A DNA stretch of 64,000 nt from Tridacna crocea. Taxonomy: Eukaryota > Mollusca > Bivalvia > Cardiida > Cardiidae. The notes under the pieces were generated by a model. That model was not told the origin of the DNA. It did no database searches and worked only from the letters and a program-made list of their open reading frames with translations. The position numbers and the translations under genes are program-made. Below, one piece after another: positions 46,800-58,961 of the stretch (within the stretch, counting starts at the first letter, position 1; every line of letters begins with the position of its first letter). Location: NCBI GenBank assembly GCA_943736015.1, contig OX031073.1, positions 28,113,210-28,177,209 of the forward strand, read 5' to 3'.

Positions 46800-48350
46800 T
46801 TTTGAAACTGACTTCGGGCACTGGTTTTACATTATTTTAACAACTCTTCTGCGAAAATAGACATGAATGATATAATATGATGGCCGATTATGTTCTACAG
46901 AATTGCAGTCCAAGACCTCTGATTGGTTGTGATAATTGCTACGTCCAATCAAATGCCAATTTGAAGAAAGTTTAATTTGAAAGGAGAAGTGTCCATAAGG
47001 GCCTATCTTGGGGCTAGGATAGATTTTTGCCAAAATTTATAAATCAGTACTACGATAAATTACCTGTCATTTTGTGAAGTATTAGGATGCAGCGGTCATG
47101 TCTTCCATGAGAAAAGTGGATATGGTAATTTGATATGATTTCAACTTTACTAAATTGGAAATTTCTCGTATATAGTATTGTCATGGACATCAATTCATTT
47201 TATTTTTGTGAAAAGTCTATGAGACGAAGCATCTGGTATGTATATATAAAACTTTATATGCTTTAGCTTTGTAGCTATAATCAATTAAAAGACGGGCCTA
47301 AAGTTTGTCTATTTGTGTTCTCCAACTTTGCGAAAACTACAGCATTGTTTTATTACTCTATCACAGACAAAGATATACTGATATCACATTCTAGACATAT
47401 AAGCCATTTTAACATTAAGAAAAAAATATCTGCAGTGAATGATTGTGGAGTTACCTACCCTTGATAAAAATGAAAATGCTTGATTTTTATATAACCTTAC
47501 GAACCCAGTCATTCTTCAGAGAATAGAAACCATTCTAACCTAGCTTTGATATATGTAAATTATTTATATTCGGTTTTGGATTAGGGCTTGACGACCTTGA
47601 CTTTGCTCACAGGTCAAGATCAGACTTAAAAATGATTTATATCTTTCAGATAAAGGATTATTTCTTTGTCTGAGATAAATCTAATGGGTTTGGAAGTTAT
47701 ATATTTACTATAAAAAAAACTTATCAGGAGTGCTATACATTTTCATCAGACTCGCTTTGAGAACCCACCTTGTCAACATACAGCATCTGTAATGAGTGAT
47801 TATAATTACATTGCTGAGACATGCTGTGTTACGTTTTCCATACCAATTACCTACTCTTACAGTCTTTACAGAAAAAAGAAATGAATTAAGATCCATGAAA
47901 GTATTACACTGGAAAAATTTCCAACTTTGTACTAAAAGTAAAAAAAAACCAACCCACTTTTTTCAAGCATATAGCATGGAAAACATGAGAGCTGCAACTT
48001 CTTACTTGGCCGAATAATAGCCAGTACATAGTATTATTAATCAACGAATTTTGGCAAAAGTTTTATCCTAGCCTATAAAATTCCCTTATGGATAACTCTT
48101 CCTTATACTTTATATTACTAAGTTGAAGTTGGTGGCCATATACTTACAATCTATTGTTGCTTTTAACCGTTTGTTGGCTCTTCCATTGGCCACATAATTA
48201 CATACTTGTTCCTTATATTTCCTTTATTGTTCTTGATCTTTTGCCCACACATTTATCACTACGCATATTTACCTTTTTCTATTTCCTATTCCAAAATTTG
48301 ATTCGATTTTGGGAAGTATTCGGTCAAAATAATGTAATATATTGATATTT
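46800..48350. other. 3' flank, no feature recognised
   Basis: AT-rich, without coherent frames or repeats I can name. Confidence 0.5.
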
Positions 48351-49665
48351 TTAGCTCACCTGAGCACAGCGTGCTCAAGGGGGGCTTTTAGGATCACCCG
48401 GTGTCCGTCTTCCGTCGTGCGTCGTGTGTCAGATTTAGCTGGAATGTTCCTTGGAAGGTCTTCTTTAAAAACTGTTCACAGAACTTGATTCCATCAAAAA
48501 CTCTGTTTGCCATGGCAACCAAATGGAATTTTTTCGTAAATTCTTTGTATTGTGGGCCAGAGGCCTTATATTATAACTGAAAATAAAGATATCTGGAAAC
48601 AGTCCACAACTCCCATATTACAAGACGTAAGCTGCTAAAATTTTCTCCTCTGAAACCGCTGGTCAGATTTTGAAATAATTTCACAGATACATGTATGTTC
48701 CTTGGGTGACCCATTTCAAAAATTGTTCGTGAAATTTTGATCCATCAAGAAATGTGGCTCTGGTGAATGGGGGCTACTTGCACTATACAGAAATGAAGGA
48801 ATTCTTAAAAATTCTTCTTCTCTGAAACCGCTGGTTAGATTTTGAAATAATTTCAGAGATGTTCTCTGAGTGACCCTTTTCAAAAACTGTTCGCGAATTT
48901 TTGATCCGTCAATATACACGGCTCTGGTGAATGGGGGCTACTTTAACTATACAGAAATTAAGAAATTCTTAAAAATCCTTCTTCTCTAAAACTGTTGGTC
49001 AGAATTTCACAGAAATGTTCCTTTGATGACCCTTTCCAAAATTTATTCGCAAAATTTTGATCCGTCAAGAAACACGGCTGTGGTGAATGGGGGCTACTTG
49101 CACCATAGGGAAATGAAGAAATTCTTAAAAACTCATCCTATCAGAAACCGATAGTCATATTTCGAAATAATTTCACAGAAATGTTCCTTGGATGACCCTT
49201 TTCAAAACTTTTTTGCGAAATTTTGACCAATCAAGAAACATGGCCCTGTTGAATGGGGGCTTTTTCAGTATATGGCCGTGAAGAAATTCTTTAAAATTCT
49301 TCTTCTCTGAAACGGCTGATCAGATTTTGAAATAATTTCACAGAAATATTCCTTTGGTAACCCTTTTCAAAAATAGTTTAAAATATGGTGATTTGTCTAG
49401 AAACATGGACCTTGTTAATGGGGGCTACTTGCACTATTTGGTCTTTAAAAAATTTTTTTCTCTGAACAAAAATTGCTCGAGAAATTTTGATCCATCAAGA
49501 AACATGGCTCTGATGGCTTTGGCCTATTTACACTACACAGACATGAAGAAATTCTTGAAAATTCTTCTTGTCTAAAATGGCTGAGTAGATTTTGAAAAAA
49601 AAGGGGCTATGGTTCTCTCAGAAATTCAGTTGAGCGATCCAGGGCCATCTTGGCCCTCTTGTTTC
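48350..49665 (+). repeat. AGCTCACCTGAGCAC element 1, with ~130-bp internal units
   Basis: It opens TTTAGCTCACCTGAGCACAG then GTGTCCGTCTTCCGTCG, and closes GAGCGATCCAGGGCCATCTT then GGCCCTCTTGTTT. The interior repeats about seven units with AAATGAAGAAATTCTTAAAA, CTTCTCTGAAACCGCTGGTC and TGTTCCTTGG. No coding capacity. Confidence 0.85.
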
Positions 49666-50477
49666 TTGAATGAATTAATCAATATTCGTTCACATATTTT
49701 CCATATTCATATTTGCAATATGCTATTGTCTAGATCTATAAATCTTCCACTTTATATTGATGTCTTTTATTCTTAAATCGTATTTTACATGTGTATAAAT
49801 TGATAAAAGAGTTTTTGAAAACTCCAAGTGTTCTTTCAGAAAAGAGCTTTTTCATTCCTGTGACTATGATTGAAATAAATGAATGAAAGATACTAAATTC
49901 CAATTATTTGTTTTGAAAATATTATTTTATCAGCTTTTTCTTTCAAAGTAACATTTTGCAATTTCAGTCCATGAAAATAAAAGCTGCCAAAGTAATTTAA
50001 GAGTATTTTTTCTGGCGAAATAGCTCTGAAAATATCAAAAAGTCGCATAACTCGCTCAGGTGGACGTCTACTGAATTTTCTCTGCAGACTGAAAAAAAAA
50101 AAAGAAAAGGCCAGGCAAAAGCACCAAATGTTGCCCTTGGTATTTTGGCAGTCTTTACCAAAAGAATCGTTCATGTCCCTTTCCGGAATTTGCAAGCGTT
50201 TAAAAAAAATTCAGTTTTCTCCTCTTTCGTCTTCTTAACTTCATTCCATTTTGTAGGAGTTATCGAGGGTGTACAGTATTCATTTTAGTTAAAATGTTTA
50301 TGAAACATTCATTAGTGTATCGTTTATTACCCTGTATTCTTTTTCTTTTTTATCTAAAGTAGTCTCTCTCTCTCTGTTTACCATTCTGACTCCATATTTT
50401 GATTTTGCCTTTGCATAAACTTATAATGTGGTATTTTTACGACATTGATCATACTTTTGGTGTTGTATTCCTTTTTT

Positions 50478-51625
50478 AGCTCAACTGAGCACAACGTGCT
50501 CAATGAGAGCTTTTAGGATCACCCGGTGTCCGTCGACCGTCGTCCGTCGTGCGTCGTCTCCAGTTCTTTAAACATCAACTCCTCCTAAACTGCAGGGCCA
50601 ATTTGGACCAAACTTGGCTGGAATGTTCCTTGGGAGGTCCTCTTTAAAGATTGTGCACGTAATTTTATTCCATCAAAAACTCTGGTTTCCATGGCAACCA
50701 AGTGGAATTTTTTAGGAAGTTCTATAAAAATCTCCTCTGTAACCGCTGGTCACATTTTCAAATAATTTCACAGAGATGCTCTTTGGGCGATCCTTTTAAA
50801 AATTTGTTTGTGAGATTTTGATCCGTCAAGAAACATGGCTCTGGTGAATGGGGGTTAATTGCATTATACGGAAATGAAGAAATTCTTAACAATTCTTCTT
50901 CTCTGAAACCACTGGTCAGATTTTGAAATAATTTAAAAGAGATGTTCCTTGGATGACCCTTTTCAAAAATAGTTTGCAAAATTGTGATCCGTCAAGAAAC
51001 ATGGCTCTGGTGAATGAGGGCTATTTGCACTCTAGGGAAATGAAGAAATTCTTTAAAATTCTTCTCTGAAACCGCTGGTCAGATTTTGAAATAATATCAC
51101 AGAAACGTTACTTTTGTGACCCTTTTCAAAATTTGTTCCCGAAATTTTGATCTGTCTAGAAACATGTCTCTAGTCAATGGGGGCTATTTTCACCATATGG
51201 CCACGAAGAAATTCTTAAAAATTCTTCTTTTCTGAAATGGCTGATCAGAAATGTTCCTTTGGTGACCCTTTTCAAAAATTGTTTGCAAAATGCTGATTTG
51301 TCACTCTGGTGAATGGGGGCTACTTGCACTATATGGCCATGAAGAAATTCTTTAAAATTCTTTTTCACTGAAATGGCTTATTAGTTTTTGAAATAATTTC
51401 GCAGAAATGTTTCTTGGCTAACACTTTCAAAAAGTGTTCGAGGAATTTTGATCCATAAAGAGACATGGCTCAGATGGCTGTGGGCTATTTACACTATACA
51501 GACATGGAGAAATTCTTAAAAATTCTTCTTCCCTGGAACGGCTCGTCAGAATTAAAAAAAAATGGCTATGGTCTTCTTATAAATTCAGATGAGCGATCCA
51601 GGGCCATCTTGGCCTACTTGTTTGT
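50478..51625 (+). repeat. AGCTCACCTGAGCAC element 2, same internal units
   Basis: Same ends (AGCTCAACTGAGCACAACGT; GATCCAGGGCCATCTTGGCC) and the same internal unit as 48350-49665, in the same orientation about 2.1 kb away. Confidence 0.85.
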
Positions 51626-51699
51626 AAAATATCATATCACATACCAATATGTTATTTTCATATATTTAGATTCTTAATCAACAACTATTTTAAGATCAT

Positions 51700-51870
51700 T
51701 CTTGGGTTTAAACTCCAGGGTTTCTAAACTTGAAACTAAGACTTCTGATTGGCTAAATCATTTGGTTAAGCCAGTCAAAATTGTGTTACTTCAAACTTTG
51801 AAAATCTAGGTGAATAAGACGTAGAATGTCCTGAGATAAGGTTAGTGAATAAGAACCACGAATGATTGAA
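51700..51870. repeat. 'TGATTGGCTAAATC' MITE-like element
   Basis: ACTTCTGATTGGCTAAATCA and TTTGGTTAAGCCAGTCAAAA make the central hairpin; the right end is GGTTAGTGAATAAG. Confidence 0.65.
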
Positions 51871-53185
51871 TCATTTGTCCGTTCAGTCATTCGCCATGCT
51901 TGTTCCTTATAGATGCTCGTTTATTTTTTCCGTTTTCTAATTATCATTATTATCGTTCTTTCCTGCAAATATGGTTTTTCTTTTTTAATTTTTAGTCTTT
52001 TTCTGCTTTAAATATTTATAAAATAGTTGGTATTTCTTTTATGTCACTGAATATATGGAAATACACTTTCTGTTTCTTGAGTATTATTCCCTTATTTCAG
52101 CTGTACCGTCTCTCTCAGATCATTCGAGCAGATTTACTTGTTTTCCCATTGCAGTCTCAGTATTCATTTTAGTTATTTTTTTTTTTTACAAATTTTCATC
52201 GTTATCTTGTTCCCCTTTTTATTATTCTTAACAGACTGCTTAAAGAGATCATTCTTATTTTGATTCTATTTATTTCTAGCTGTCACTTCCTAAACTGTAT
52301 TGTAATTGCATCTAGACTTGTACAAGTATGTATCCTAACATTTTATTACAAACTAGAAAATTTAGATTTACCTGTATTTTGAATTGACACTTTAGATTTA
52401 TTATTTTGTTAACAAATAGAGTAGTGCTCTTGTTTGTTCAATGTTTATCCTAACGCAAGAGATCGATTCATAATACGGTTGACTCGAGCGTGTACAGCTT
52501 AAAGAAAAGTTGTCATTTCAGCCTCTCTTTTTTTCGGTTTTTGCAGTGTATTACTACAGGAATTGATGGCAGTGTTATTTGTTCTTTATTACGGATCATT
52601 TGATAGATCTATTTGTTTGTTGGCGTCTTTTTACTTGTTATCAATATTGTTCCAGGTGTTGTTACCATGACATTATGATTGTTATAATTATCAAAAATGA
52701 TATTCAATTAAAAGTTTGTCATTATATCTTCCCAATTACAAGCATACATGTACATGTATTTACTACTCTTGATCATTCTTTTTAATCTGTATTGAGTTAT
52801 CATTAGATGGCTTTGTTATTCATTATTATTTCATTGAAATAAACTAGATGATATCTTCCCTTTTTTCCGTGTATTCTTTAACCAATGTCCTCGGTGTGTG
52901 CGTGAACTTTAATTTCTAAAATCTTGTTTTCCATGGAAGCAAAGTTGAAAAACTGAGATAATGCAAAGGAAATTTCCGTTCAATTTCATTTTAGTAGACG
53001 TCATTTTGGTTTCAAATTCTGAATCCTTCAGAAGCATGGTTCCTATTGGCGTTGCCTTTTTGTACCAACAACTGTGCAATCTGTAAATGTCTCACGATGT
53101 ATTCTATTGGACAGAATTCATTTATAGGTAGCATGAAGGGTCTATTGATTCTTCACTTTCTTCTGTCGCTCCTTCCTCTTATTTT
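51871..53185. other. No feature recognised
   Basis: T-rich and AT-rich sequence between repeats, with only random frames. Confidence 0.45.
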
Positions 53186-53186
53186 T

Positions 53187-54632
53187 AAGCTCACCTGAGC
53201 ACGAAGTGCTCATGGTGAGCTTTTGTGATCGCCCAATGTCCGTCGTCCGTCGTGCGTCGTCCGTCGTGCGTCGTGCGACGTGCGTCGTGCGTCGTCCGCA
53301 ATTTCTTTAAACATCTTCTCCTCCTAAACGGCTTGGCCAATCTTGATGAAACTTGGCAGAGATGTTCCTTGGGTGAAGCTCTACCAAAGTTGTTCAAGAG
53401 ATTGAATTCCACACATAACTCTGGTTGCCATGGCAACCAAAAGGAAAAAAATAGCAAAATATTTGAAAATTTTCTTCTCTGAAACTAGAAGGCGTAGAGC
53501 TTTGAAATTTGGTATGTAGCATCTCCTAGTGGACCTCTATCAAGATTGTTCATATGATGCCCCTGGGGTCAAAACTGGCCCCGCCCCGGGGGTCACAAGT
53601 TTGAAACATAGGAACAAAGAAGGAAAACTTTAAAATTCTTCTTCTCTGAAAACTAAAAGGTGCAGAGTTTTGATATTTGGTATGTAGCATCTCCAAGTGG
53701 ACCTCTACCAAAATTATTCAAATGATGTCCCTGGGGTCAAAACTGGCCCCGCCCCAGGGGTCACAAGTTTGAAACATAGAAACAAAGAAGGAAAACTTTA
53801 AAATTCTTCTTCTCTGAAAGAAGAAGGTGCAGAGTTTTAATACTTGGTATGAAGCATCTCCTTGTTGACCTCTACCAAGATTTTTCATACGATGTCCTTG
53901 GGGTCTAAACTGCCCCCCCCCCCCCGGGGTTCACAAGTTTAAAACATAGGTACAAAGAAGGAAAACTTTAAAATTCTTTTTCTCTGTAACTAGAAGGTGC
54001 AGAGCTTTGATATGTGGTATGTAGCATCTCCTAGTGGACCTCTACCAAGATTGTTCATATGATGCCCCTTGGGTCAAAACTGGCCCCGCCCCGGGGGTCA
54101 CAAGTTTGAAACATCGGAACCAAGAAGGAAAACTTTAAATTTCTTCTTCTCTGAAACTAGAAGATGTAGAGTTTTGATATTTGGTATGTAGCATCTCCTA
54201 GTGGACCTCTACCAAGATTGTTCATATGATGTCCCTGGGGTCAAAACTGGCCCCGCCCCGGACGTCAGAAGGTTAAAACATAGAAATAAAGAAGGAAAAC
54301 TTTAAAATTGTTCTTCTCTGAAACTAGAAGATGTAGAGCTTTGATATTTGGTAAGTAGGACCTCCTAATGGATTTCAAAACTGGCCCCAGCCCGGGGGTC
54401 ACAAGTTTGAAACATAGGAACCAAAAAGGAAAACTTTAAATTTCTTCTTCTCTGAAAATAGAAAGTGTAGAGCTTTGATATTTTGTAAGTAGAATCTCCT
54501 AGTGGACCTCTACCAAGTTTCTTCTTAGAATGCCCCTGGAGTCAAAAGTGGCCCTGCCCAGGGGTCACAAGTTTGATTTTACAGCTTAGTACTCAGGTGA
54601 GAGATATAGGACCATCATGGTCCTCTTGTTTT
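53187..54632 (+). repeat. AGCTCACCTGAGCAC element 3, with a different ~180-bp internal unit
   Basis: It opens AGCTCACCTGAGCACGAAGT, then a (GTCGTCC/GTGCGTC)n run. It closes CAGGTGAGAGATATAGGACC then ATCATGGTCCTCTTGTTT. The interior has about six units with GAAGGAAAACTTTAAAATTC, TTGGTATGTAGCATCTCC, AGTGGACCTCTACCAAG and AAACTGGCCCCGCCCCGGGG. Same ends as elements 1 and 2 but unrelated filling. Confidence 0.85.
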
Positions 54633-54783
54633 AAATTTCCTTAAAAGAATATCAACTTGCTAAAAGCATTTACAGCATGTCAAGAATCAGAGTACCCCAT
54701 GATTGAGATGGTTGGCATACAAAATGGATTTTATGGAACCATAAATGATACCATGACTAAGTATCCTGCAGCGCTGTGATGCA

Positions 54784-55013
54784 TTAACCCATTACCACAC
54801 AGTCCCTACTTTTGACGCCCCTGAGAAAGAAGCCTTTAGAAAACATTGTTGGAAAAGGAGAAAATGCTGGTAACCAGCATTTTCTCCTTTTCCCACATTG
54901 TTTTCTACCCTTCACAAAACAAATTTCAAATTTTCAGTCACTTTTATTCTGTCGTCTGCAAATGCTTTCGATTTGGACAAGCCTAAATATATTGTCGTTT
55001 GGTAATGAGTTAA
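54784..55013. mobile_element. TTAA MITE, family A
   Basis: TTAACCCATTACCACACAGT to GGTAATGAGTTAA; near-perfect GGAGAAAATGCTGGTAACCA hairpin. Very close to 2009-2237 and 62960-63187. Confidence 0.88.
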
Positions 55014-55189
55014 ACATACACTCCATCTTCACTCGTTTTCATTCAGTTTCATAGCCGTTAGTTTTTTTTTTTCTTTTTTTATGAAACTTTAAGAATTCTT
55101 GTATGTTCATGCCAAATAATGTCCCTAATGGTGGGACGGATGCACAAACTATATCGATTCCCGTTTCCATCTTTGTATTACGACTGCGC

Positions 55190-55282
55190 TGCTGTTTTAC
55201 ACCCATTTTCTTCTCCCTCAATATTTTCAAAAGGCTTTCCCCCCAGGGTCGTTGAAACTCGGGATTGTGCGGTATAGGGTTA
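55190..55282. mobile_element. TTAA MITE, family A, right-end fragment
   Basis: ATTTTCTTCTCCCTCAATAT, AAAAGGCTTTCCCCCCAGGG, then GGATTGTGCGGTATAGGGTT. Confidence 0.6.
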
Positions 55283-55289
55283 CAGTGCA

Positions 55290-56184
55290 AGATAATGGAA
55301 TAAAACTGAGTGTTGCTTCGTTTAAAGGAAGTCAGTGAATTTCAAAAAAATCTTGATCCGGTCCGCGCAGGCTGATACGGCCTAAACCTTTCGCTATCTT
55401 TAAATTCTATGCATATCAAAGTAAAGAATGTCAATGATGTTCTATACTACATGTATCTGATATACTTTCAAATTATAAAATTATAAAATACAGGAAACAC
55501 GTTATTTTACGGCGCAGATTATACGCCCTATTGCCAAAATGTACGCTACTTCCTGTGGAATAGAAAACTGAAAAATTTCCAGAACTATGTCATAAAATAT
55601 CAACAGAAGAGAGACCAAGATCCGACTGCACGTGCTGATCAGAGAAACACTTTCTGTCCATTGTACACGACATTGGGACCTGTACAAGGCCCATTCAACT
55701 AAACCCCCCCTCCCAATCAACAAACAACACACCAAATTTGCAGACTTTCCACGTGCTTAATTTAGACATGTTTTGTAGTTCGTGTGTTAGTCACTTTTAC
55801 GAGACAGTTTGTTTAAATTTGGTAGATTTTCTTTAATAAATGGATAAATTATGGGGAATAAATTGCATCGAGGTTGGTGAATGTGTTGTTTTTCCTTTCA
55901 TTGTTTTTGTCATTTTTTTATATGCAGTGTAATCCTCGTCATACTCAATTTCGTCATCTTCGCTCACTGTTTTCATCCCACCTCCAAGTTAGTTACAAGT
56001 TGACCATCGTGATGAGTTGTCTGTAACATTAGTGATTAGATAATTTATTTGGGAGTTGTGATTTGGATAGCTGAGCCCAGTAGCTGATCTGATGACAAAA
56101 GTACTTAGAAACTAGGGGTTGATCCAAAGCCCCGTGGCCCAGTCAATGTTTTAAGATAAACACAAGTTAGATTCCCGGTTAGCC
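55290..56184. other. No gene recognised
   Basis: Holds a short GCAGGCTGATACGG fragment and otherwise unassigned AT-rich sequence. Confidence 0.4.
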
Positions 56185-56345
56185 AAAAGGTTTCAGCATG
56201 GCCAAGTGTATTGTGTATTGGATCATAGTCTTTCAGTCGTAGGTTCGACACCCACGAAATAGATTGGAGTTTCGCCCGAGTGCCCTATGGTAAAACACTT
56301 AAAAGCCAAAGCTTGTACCTGTCGTACCAAGGAAAACATGAAACA
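56185..56345 (+). mobile_element. tRNA-derived SINE remnant
   Basis: GCATGGCCAAGTGTATTG (A-box-like) and GTAGGTTCGACACCCAC (B box), then a SINE-type body TGCCCTATGGTAAAACACTT. It belongs to a different subfamily from 695-924. Confidence 0.65.
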
Positions 56346-56498
56346 CTCTATCACCATCAACAAAATATTAGACTTGACCAAACCGAAATCGTTAGCAGAC
56401 GCAAGTTAGACAAATGTATAAGATATTTGTTCAAGTTTGCATAAATTTATAATTTTTGGTCCAGGATAAAGTGTAAATTGTGTGGTAGGTTTAAACAG

Positions 56499-56944
56499 TT
56501 AACCCTTTACCACGCAATCCCTGATTTAAAGGACCTTGATGCAGAAGGCTTAACTCTTTACCACGCAAGAAAATTTTAGACTGGTCCAAATTGAAAGCAT
56601 TTGCAGACGACAAAATAAAGGTGACTGAAAAATTGAAATTTGTTCTAGGAAGGGTAGAAAACACTATGGGAAAAGGAGAAAATGCTGGTTACCAGCATTT
56701 TCTCCTTTTCCCACAGTGTTTTCAAAAGGCTTCTTTCCCAGGGGTGTCAAAAGTAGGGATTGTGTGGTAATAGGTTAAAATGGGGGGAGGGAGAAATTGC
56801 TAGTCAGACCAGCATTTTGCCCTTTTACCACGACGCTTTCGACCTAATGAGGACAAATTTGTCGTTTGTCCCACCTGTAGTTTGTCGTCTAAAAATTCTT
56901 CAGCTTGGACCAGCCTAACGTTTGGGCAGTTTGGAAAAGACTTG
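56499..56944. mobile_element. Older family A MITE split by a younger one
   Basis: Left piece TTAACCCTTTACCACGCAAT...ATGCAGAAGGC at 56499-56549. The right piece restarts after the inner copy with TTAAAATGGGGGGAGGGAGA, a CTAGTCAGACCAGCAT hairpin and CAGTTTGGAAAAGACTTGA. Confidence 0.75.
56550..56778. mobile_element. Family A MITE nested at a TTAA site
   Basis: TTAACTCTTTACCACGCAAG to GGTAATAGGTTAA, with TTAA at both junctions with the host copy and a perfect GGAGAAAATGCTGGTTACCA hairpin. Confidence 0.85.
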
Positions 56945-57127
56945 AAAGCATCGTTTATTTTTTCTCATTTTGTTGTTGTTGATGTGCAGTGATTTTTGTT
57001 TCAGTGATTATTTTCGTCATCATCATCATGTGTTATTGTTGTTGTTTCAGTAATTCTTTTCTTTTTTTTCATCATCGTCAAAATTATCATATTAAAGCCA
57101 TCGACATTTTTTGTTATATACTGGAGG

Positions 57128-57345
57128 TTTAACACTTTACCAAACAATCCCAACTTTATACGACTCTGAGAAAGAAGCCGTTTCAAAACATTGTAGGAAA
57201 CCAGCATTTTTCTCATTATCCTCTAATGTTTTCTACCATATCAAAGACATTTTCTATCATTTAACTTTTTACCAAACAGCAAAATTTTAGACTGGTCTAA
57301 ACTGAAAAGAATTTGCAGACGACATATCAAATGTGGCAAAGCCCG
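57128..57345. mobile_element. Family A MITE fragments
   Basis: TTAACACTTTACCAAACAAT, one hairpin arm and TCTACCATATCAAAGACA at 57128-57255. A second left end, TTAACTTTTTACCAAACAGC, then runs to 57345. Confidence 0.65.
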
Positions 57346-57440
57346 ACTCACTGACCTTTTGCGGACAGTGTAGATCAAGATCAGACTGCATAGAACGTGC
57401 AGTCTGATCTTTGATCTACACTGTCCGATAGAGAGATGAC
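57346..57440. repeat. GATCAAGATCAGACTGCA hairpin element
   Basis: GCCCGACTCACTGACCTTTT, GACAGTGTAGATCAAGATCA and its inverse. Duplicated at 57925-58022. Confidence 0.75.
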
Positions 57441-57480
57441 CTTAGTCAAAATATAACATTGGAATAGCAATATTTAAGTT

Positions 57481-57679
57481 TTAACCCTTTACTCCATAGA
57501 TACTCATTTCTACGCATTGCTTGTAGGAGCCTTTCGAAAACATTGTGGCAAAAGGTGAAATTGCTCGTGACGACCAATTTCACCCTCTTGCCACAGTGTT
57601 TTCTATGCTATGAAATCCTTGCTGTTATTTACGGTCAATTAGAGATACCATAGAAATGCCTAATGTGGTAAAGGGTTAA
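57481..57679. mobile_element. TTAA MITE, family A subtype with GCTCGTGACGA core
   Basis: TTAACCCTTTACTCCATAGA to GGTAAAGGGTTAA; sister of 24706-24932. Confidence 0.82.
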
Positions 57680-57724
57680 TCATCGAATTGAAAACTTCAT
57701 TATAGTTATTCAGCAAGATGAGGG

Positions 57725-57878
57725 TTAATTGATGTTACTTGCCAGTGGAGGTGTAGAAAACATTGTGGGAAAAGAAGAAAATGCTGGTTACCAGCATTTT
57801 CTGCTTTTCCCACAATTTTTTCTAAAGGCTTCTTTCTCAGGGGGTGTCAAAAGTAGGGATTGTGTGGTAATGGGTTAA
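57725..57878. mobile_element. Family A MITE, left-truncated
   Basis: GTAGAAAACATTGTGGGAAA, full hairpin, then GGGATTGTGTGGTAATGGGT ending TTAA. Confidence 0.78.
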
Positions 57879-57924
57879 ATTGAAAAGAATTTGCAGACGA
57901 TATGTTAAATGTAGCTGAACCCTT

Positions 57925-58022
57925 AAGCGCGACTCACTGACCATTTGCGGACAGTGTAGATTCAGATCAGACTGCACGGATCGTGCAGTCTGATCTTGGA
58001 TCTACACTGTCCGATAGGGAGA
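57925..58022. repeat. GATCAAGATCAGACTGCA hairpin element (duplicate)
   Basis: GCGCGACTCACTGACCATTT, then TCAGACTGCACGGATCGTGC and the inverse, ending TGTCCGATAGGGAGATG. Confidence 0.75.
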
Positions 58023-58059
58023 TGTCCATACTCAAAACATAACATTGGCATGCATAGCA

Positions 58060-58282
58060 ATATTTACTAAACGACAATATTTTAGGCTTGTCCAAATCGA
58101 AAGCATTTAAAGACGACAAAATAAAAGTAACTGTAAATTTTAAATTTGTTTAGTGAAGGATAGAAAACATTGTGAGAAAAGGAGAAAATGCTGGTTACCA
58201 GCATTTTCTCCTTTTCCCACAATTTTTTGTAAAGGCTTCTTTCAGGGGCGTCAAAAGTAGGGATTGTGTGGTAAAGGGTTAA
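58060..58282. mobile_element. Family A MITE
   Basis: AAACGACAATATTTTAGGCT, perfect GGAGAAAATGCTGGTTACCA hairpin, right end GGGATTGTGTGGTAAAGGGT then TTAA. Confidence 0.8.
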
Positions 58283-58324
58283 TCATTGAATTGAAAACTT
58301 CATTATAGTTCTTCAGCAAGATAA

Positions 58325-58550
58325 GGGTTAATGGATGCTACTTGCCAGTGGAGGTGTAGAAAACATTGTAGGAAAAGGAGAAAATGTTGGTTTTTCTCGT
58401 ATTCCCACAAGGTGTTCAAAAGCCTTCTCTCGCAGGGTCGTGAAAACCATGGATTTTTTGGTAAAGGGTTAAGTTTTTTAGATTGTCGTCTGCAGTTGCT
58501 GTCAATTTGGACAAGTCTATATTTTTGTCGTTTGATAAATATGTAACCGG
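58325..58550. mobile_element. Family A MITE fragments
   Basis: GTAGAAAACATTGTAGGAAA with a shortened hairpin, TTTTTTGGTAAAGGGTTAAG, then a further right half ending TTGTCGTTTGATAAATATGT. Confidence 0.65.
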
Positions 58551-58767
58551 CGAAATAACCCAAAGGAAACTTTGTTCAAGTCGATAGTATTTAAATCCAA
58601 ATTATGTTATTTGAATTTTTTTTTTTGTTTTGGGGTGAAAAATATTTCATAATCGGACTATTTAGGCCCAGGCTGATCTTGATCTACGCTGTCCACAAAA
58701 GGTCAGTGAGTCGCGCTTAAAGGCTTATAAGTTAATGGATATTTTATGTTGCTTCCAACTGTGTACA

Positions 58768-58870
58768 ACAATATTCGGTTCGACCGGGTAGCCAAGTGAC
58801 AAGCGTATCTGACTCGTGACCGGGTGGTTACGGGTTCGACACCCAGTTGAAGCAAACTTTCTGTCCGCTG
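58768..58870 (+). repeat. tRNA-like SINE head
   Basis: GGGTAGCCAAGTGACAAGCG and GGGTTCGACACCC, A and B boxes about 45 nt apart. It ends in non-tRNA sequence, so I do not call it a tRNA gene. Confidence 0.6.
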
Positions 58871-58961
58871 ATTTTCGGCCTCACACATCTAATGCCTATA
58901 TGAGAGAAGTAGTCGGTGACTTCGGTTGACACTCGTGTCATTACTGGTGTGAGAAAACCAG

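Noticed and set aside
58768-58870. tRNA gene
   Set aside because: B box is good, but the acceptor stem does not pair and the sequence continues as a SINE.
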